From positions 28,998 to 35,058 of the forward strand of contig PFUW01000040.1 of the NCBI GenBank assembly GCA_002790315.1: a stretch of DNA of 6,061 nt. Reading direction: 5' to 3'. Positions 5,971-6,061 of the stretch are shown one piece after another. The notes under the pieces were generated by a model, which was not told where the DNA came from, made no database searches, and saw only the letters and a program-made list of their open reading frames with translations. Source of the DNA: Huberarchaeum crystalense [NCBI: Candidatus Huberarchaeum crystalense]. GTDB lineage: Archaea; Huberarchaeota; Huberarchaeia; Huberarchaeales. Both the position numbers and the translations under genes were made by a program. The stretch's first letter is position 1. Each line of letters begins with the position of its first letter.

Positions 5971-6061
5971 GTGTTAGTTAGTGTTATTTGTGTTAGTTAG
6001 TGTTATTTGTGTTAGTTAGTGTTATTTGTGTTAGTTAGTGTTATTTGTGTTAGTTAGTGTT
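5971..6061. repeat. 19-bp tandem repeat array, cut by window end
   Basis: The unit GTGTTAGTTAGTGTTATTT repeats head to tail without spacers: 5971-5989, 5990-6008, 6009-6027, 6028-6046 and a partial copy 6047-6061. The copies are identical. Each unit is itself two near-repeats, GTGTTAGTTA (10 bp) and GTGTTATTT (9 bp). Stops occur in all frames and 19 is not a multiple of three, so it is noncoding. It begins ten bases upstream of the DUF63 start codon and covers where that gene's TATA box should be; the best match there is only AAATAACA (minus strand). The full copy number cannot be known from this window. It is not a CRISPR array because there are no unique spacers. Confidence 0.95.

Noticed and set aside
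5971-6061. CRISPR array
   Set aside because: The units are contiguous and 19 bp long with no unique spacers, so this is a tandem repeat.

Overview
The window most likely comes from a low-G+C archaeon, probably a DPANN lineage of the Woesearchaeota/Pacearchaeota kind. The evidence is an archaeal-type leucyl-tRNA synthetase, a DUF63 membrane protein (a family known from archaea), a tRNA-Thr with U at the discriminator position and no encoded CCA, and start codons without clear Shine-Dalgarno sequences. The DPANN placement is an inference from composition and protein style, not a proof.

Every supported gene lies on the minus strand, so transcription runs from high to low coordinates. In that order they are: a 19-bp tandem repeat array (5971-6061, cut by the window end) just upstream of a DUF63 polytopic membrane protein (5163-5960); a possible 46-residue membrane peptide (5017-5157); a 47-bp gap with a BRE/TATA-like promoter; a 449-residue secreted or lipid-anchored protein with cysteine modules at both ends and a Ser/Gly tail (3620-4969); leuS (719-3586); a small four-helix membrane protein gene broken by an in-frame TAA (295-711); and tRNA-Thr(CGU) (77-149).

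leuS and tRNA-Thr serve translation. DUF63, the cysteine-rich lipoprotein and the small membrane proteins look like cell-envelope functions. No pathway links them, and gene proximity here is more likely ordinary archaeal clustering than a dedicated system. I did not find a defence system, a mobile element or a CRISPR array.

The points that stand out are the interrupted but otherwise coherent membrane-protein frame after leuS, the minisatellite on the DUF63 promoter side, a fresh 39-bp in-frame duplication inside leuS, the excess of GCGCGC in an AT-rich sequence, and the lipoprotein with a matching cysteine module at each end and different arginine codon choice.
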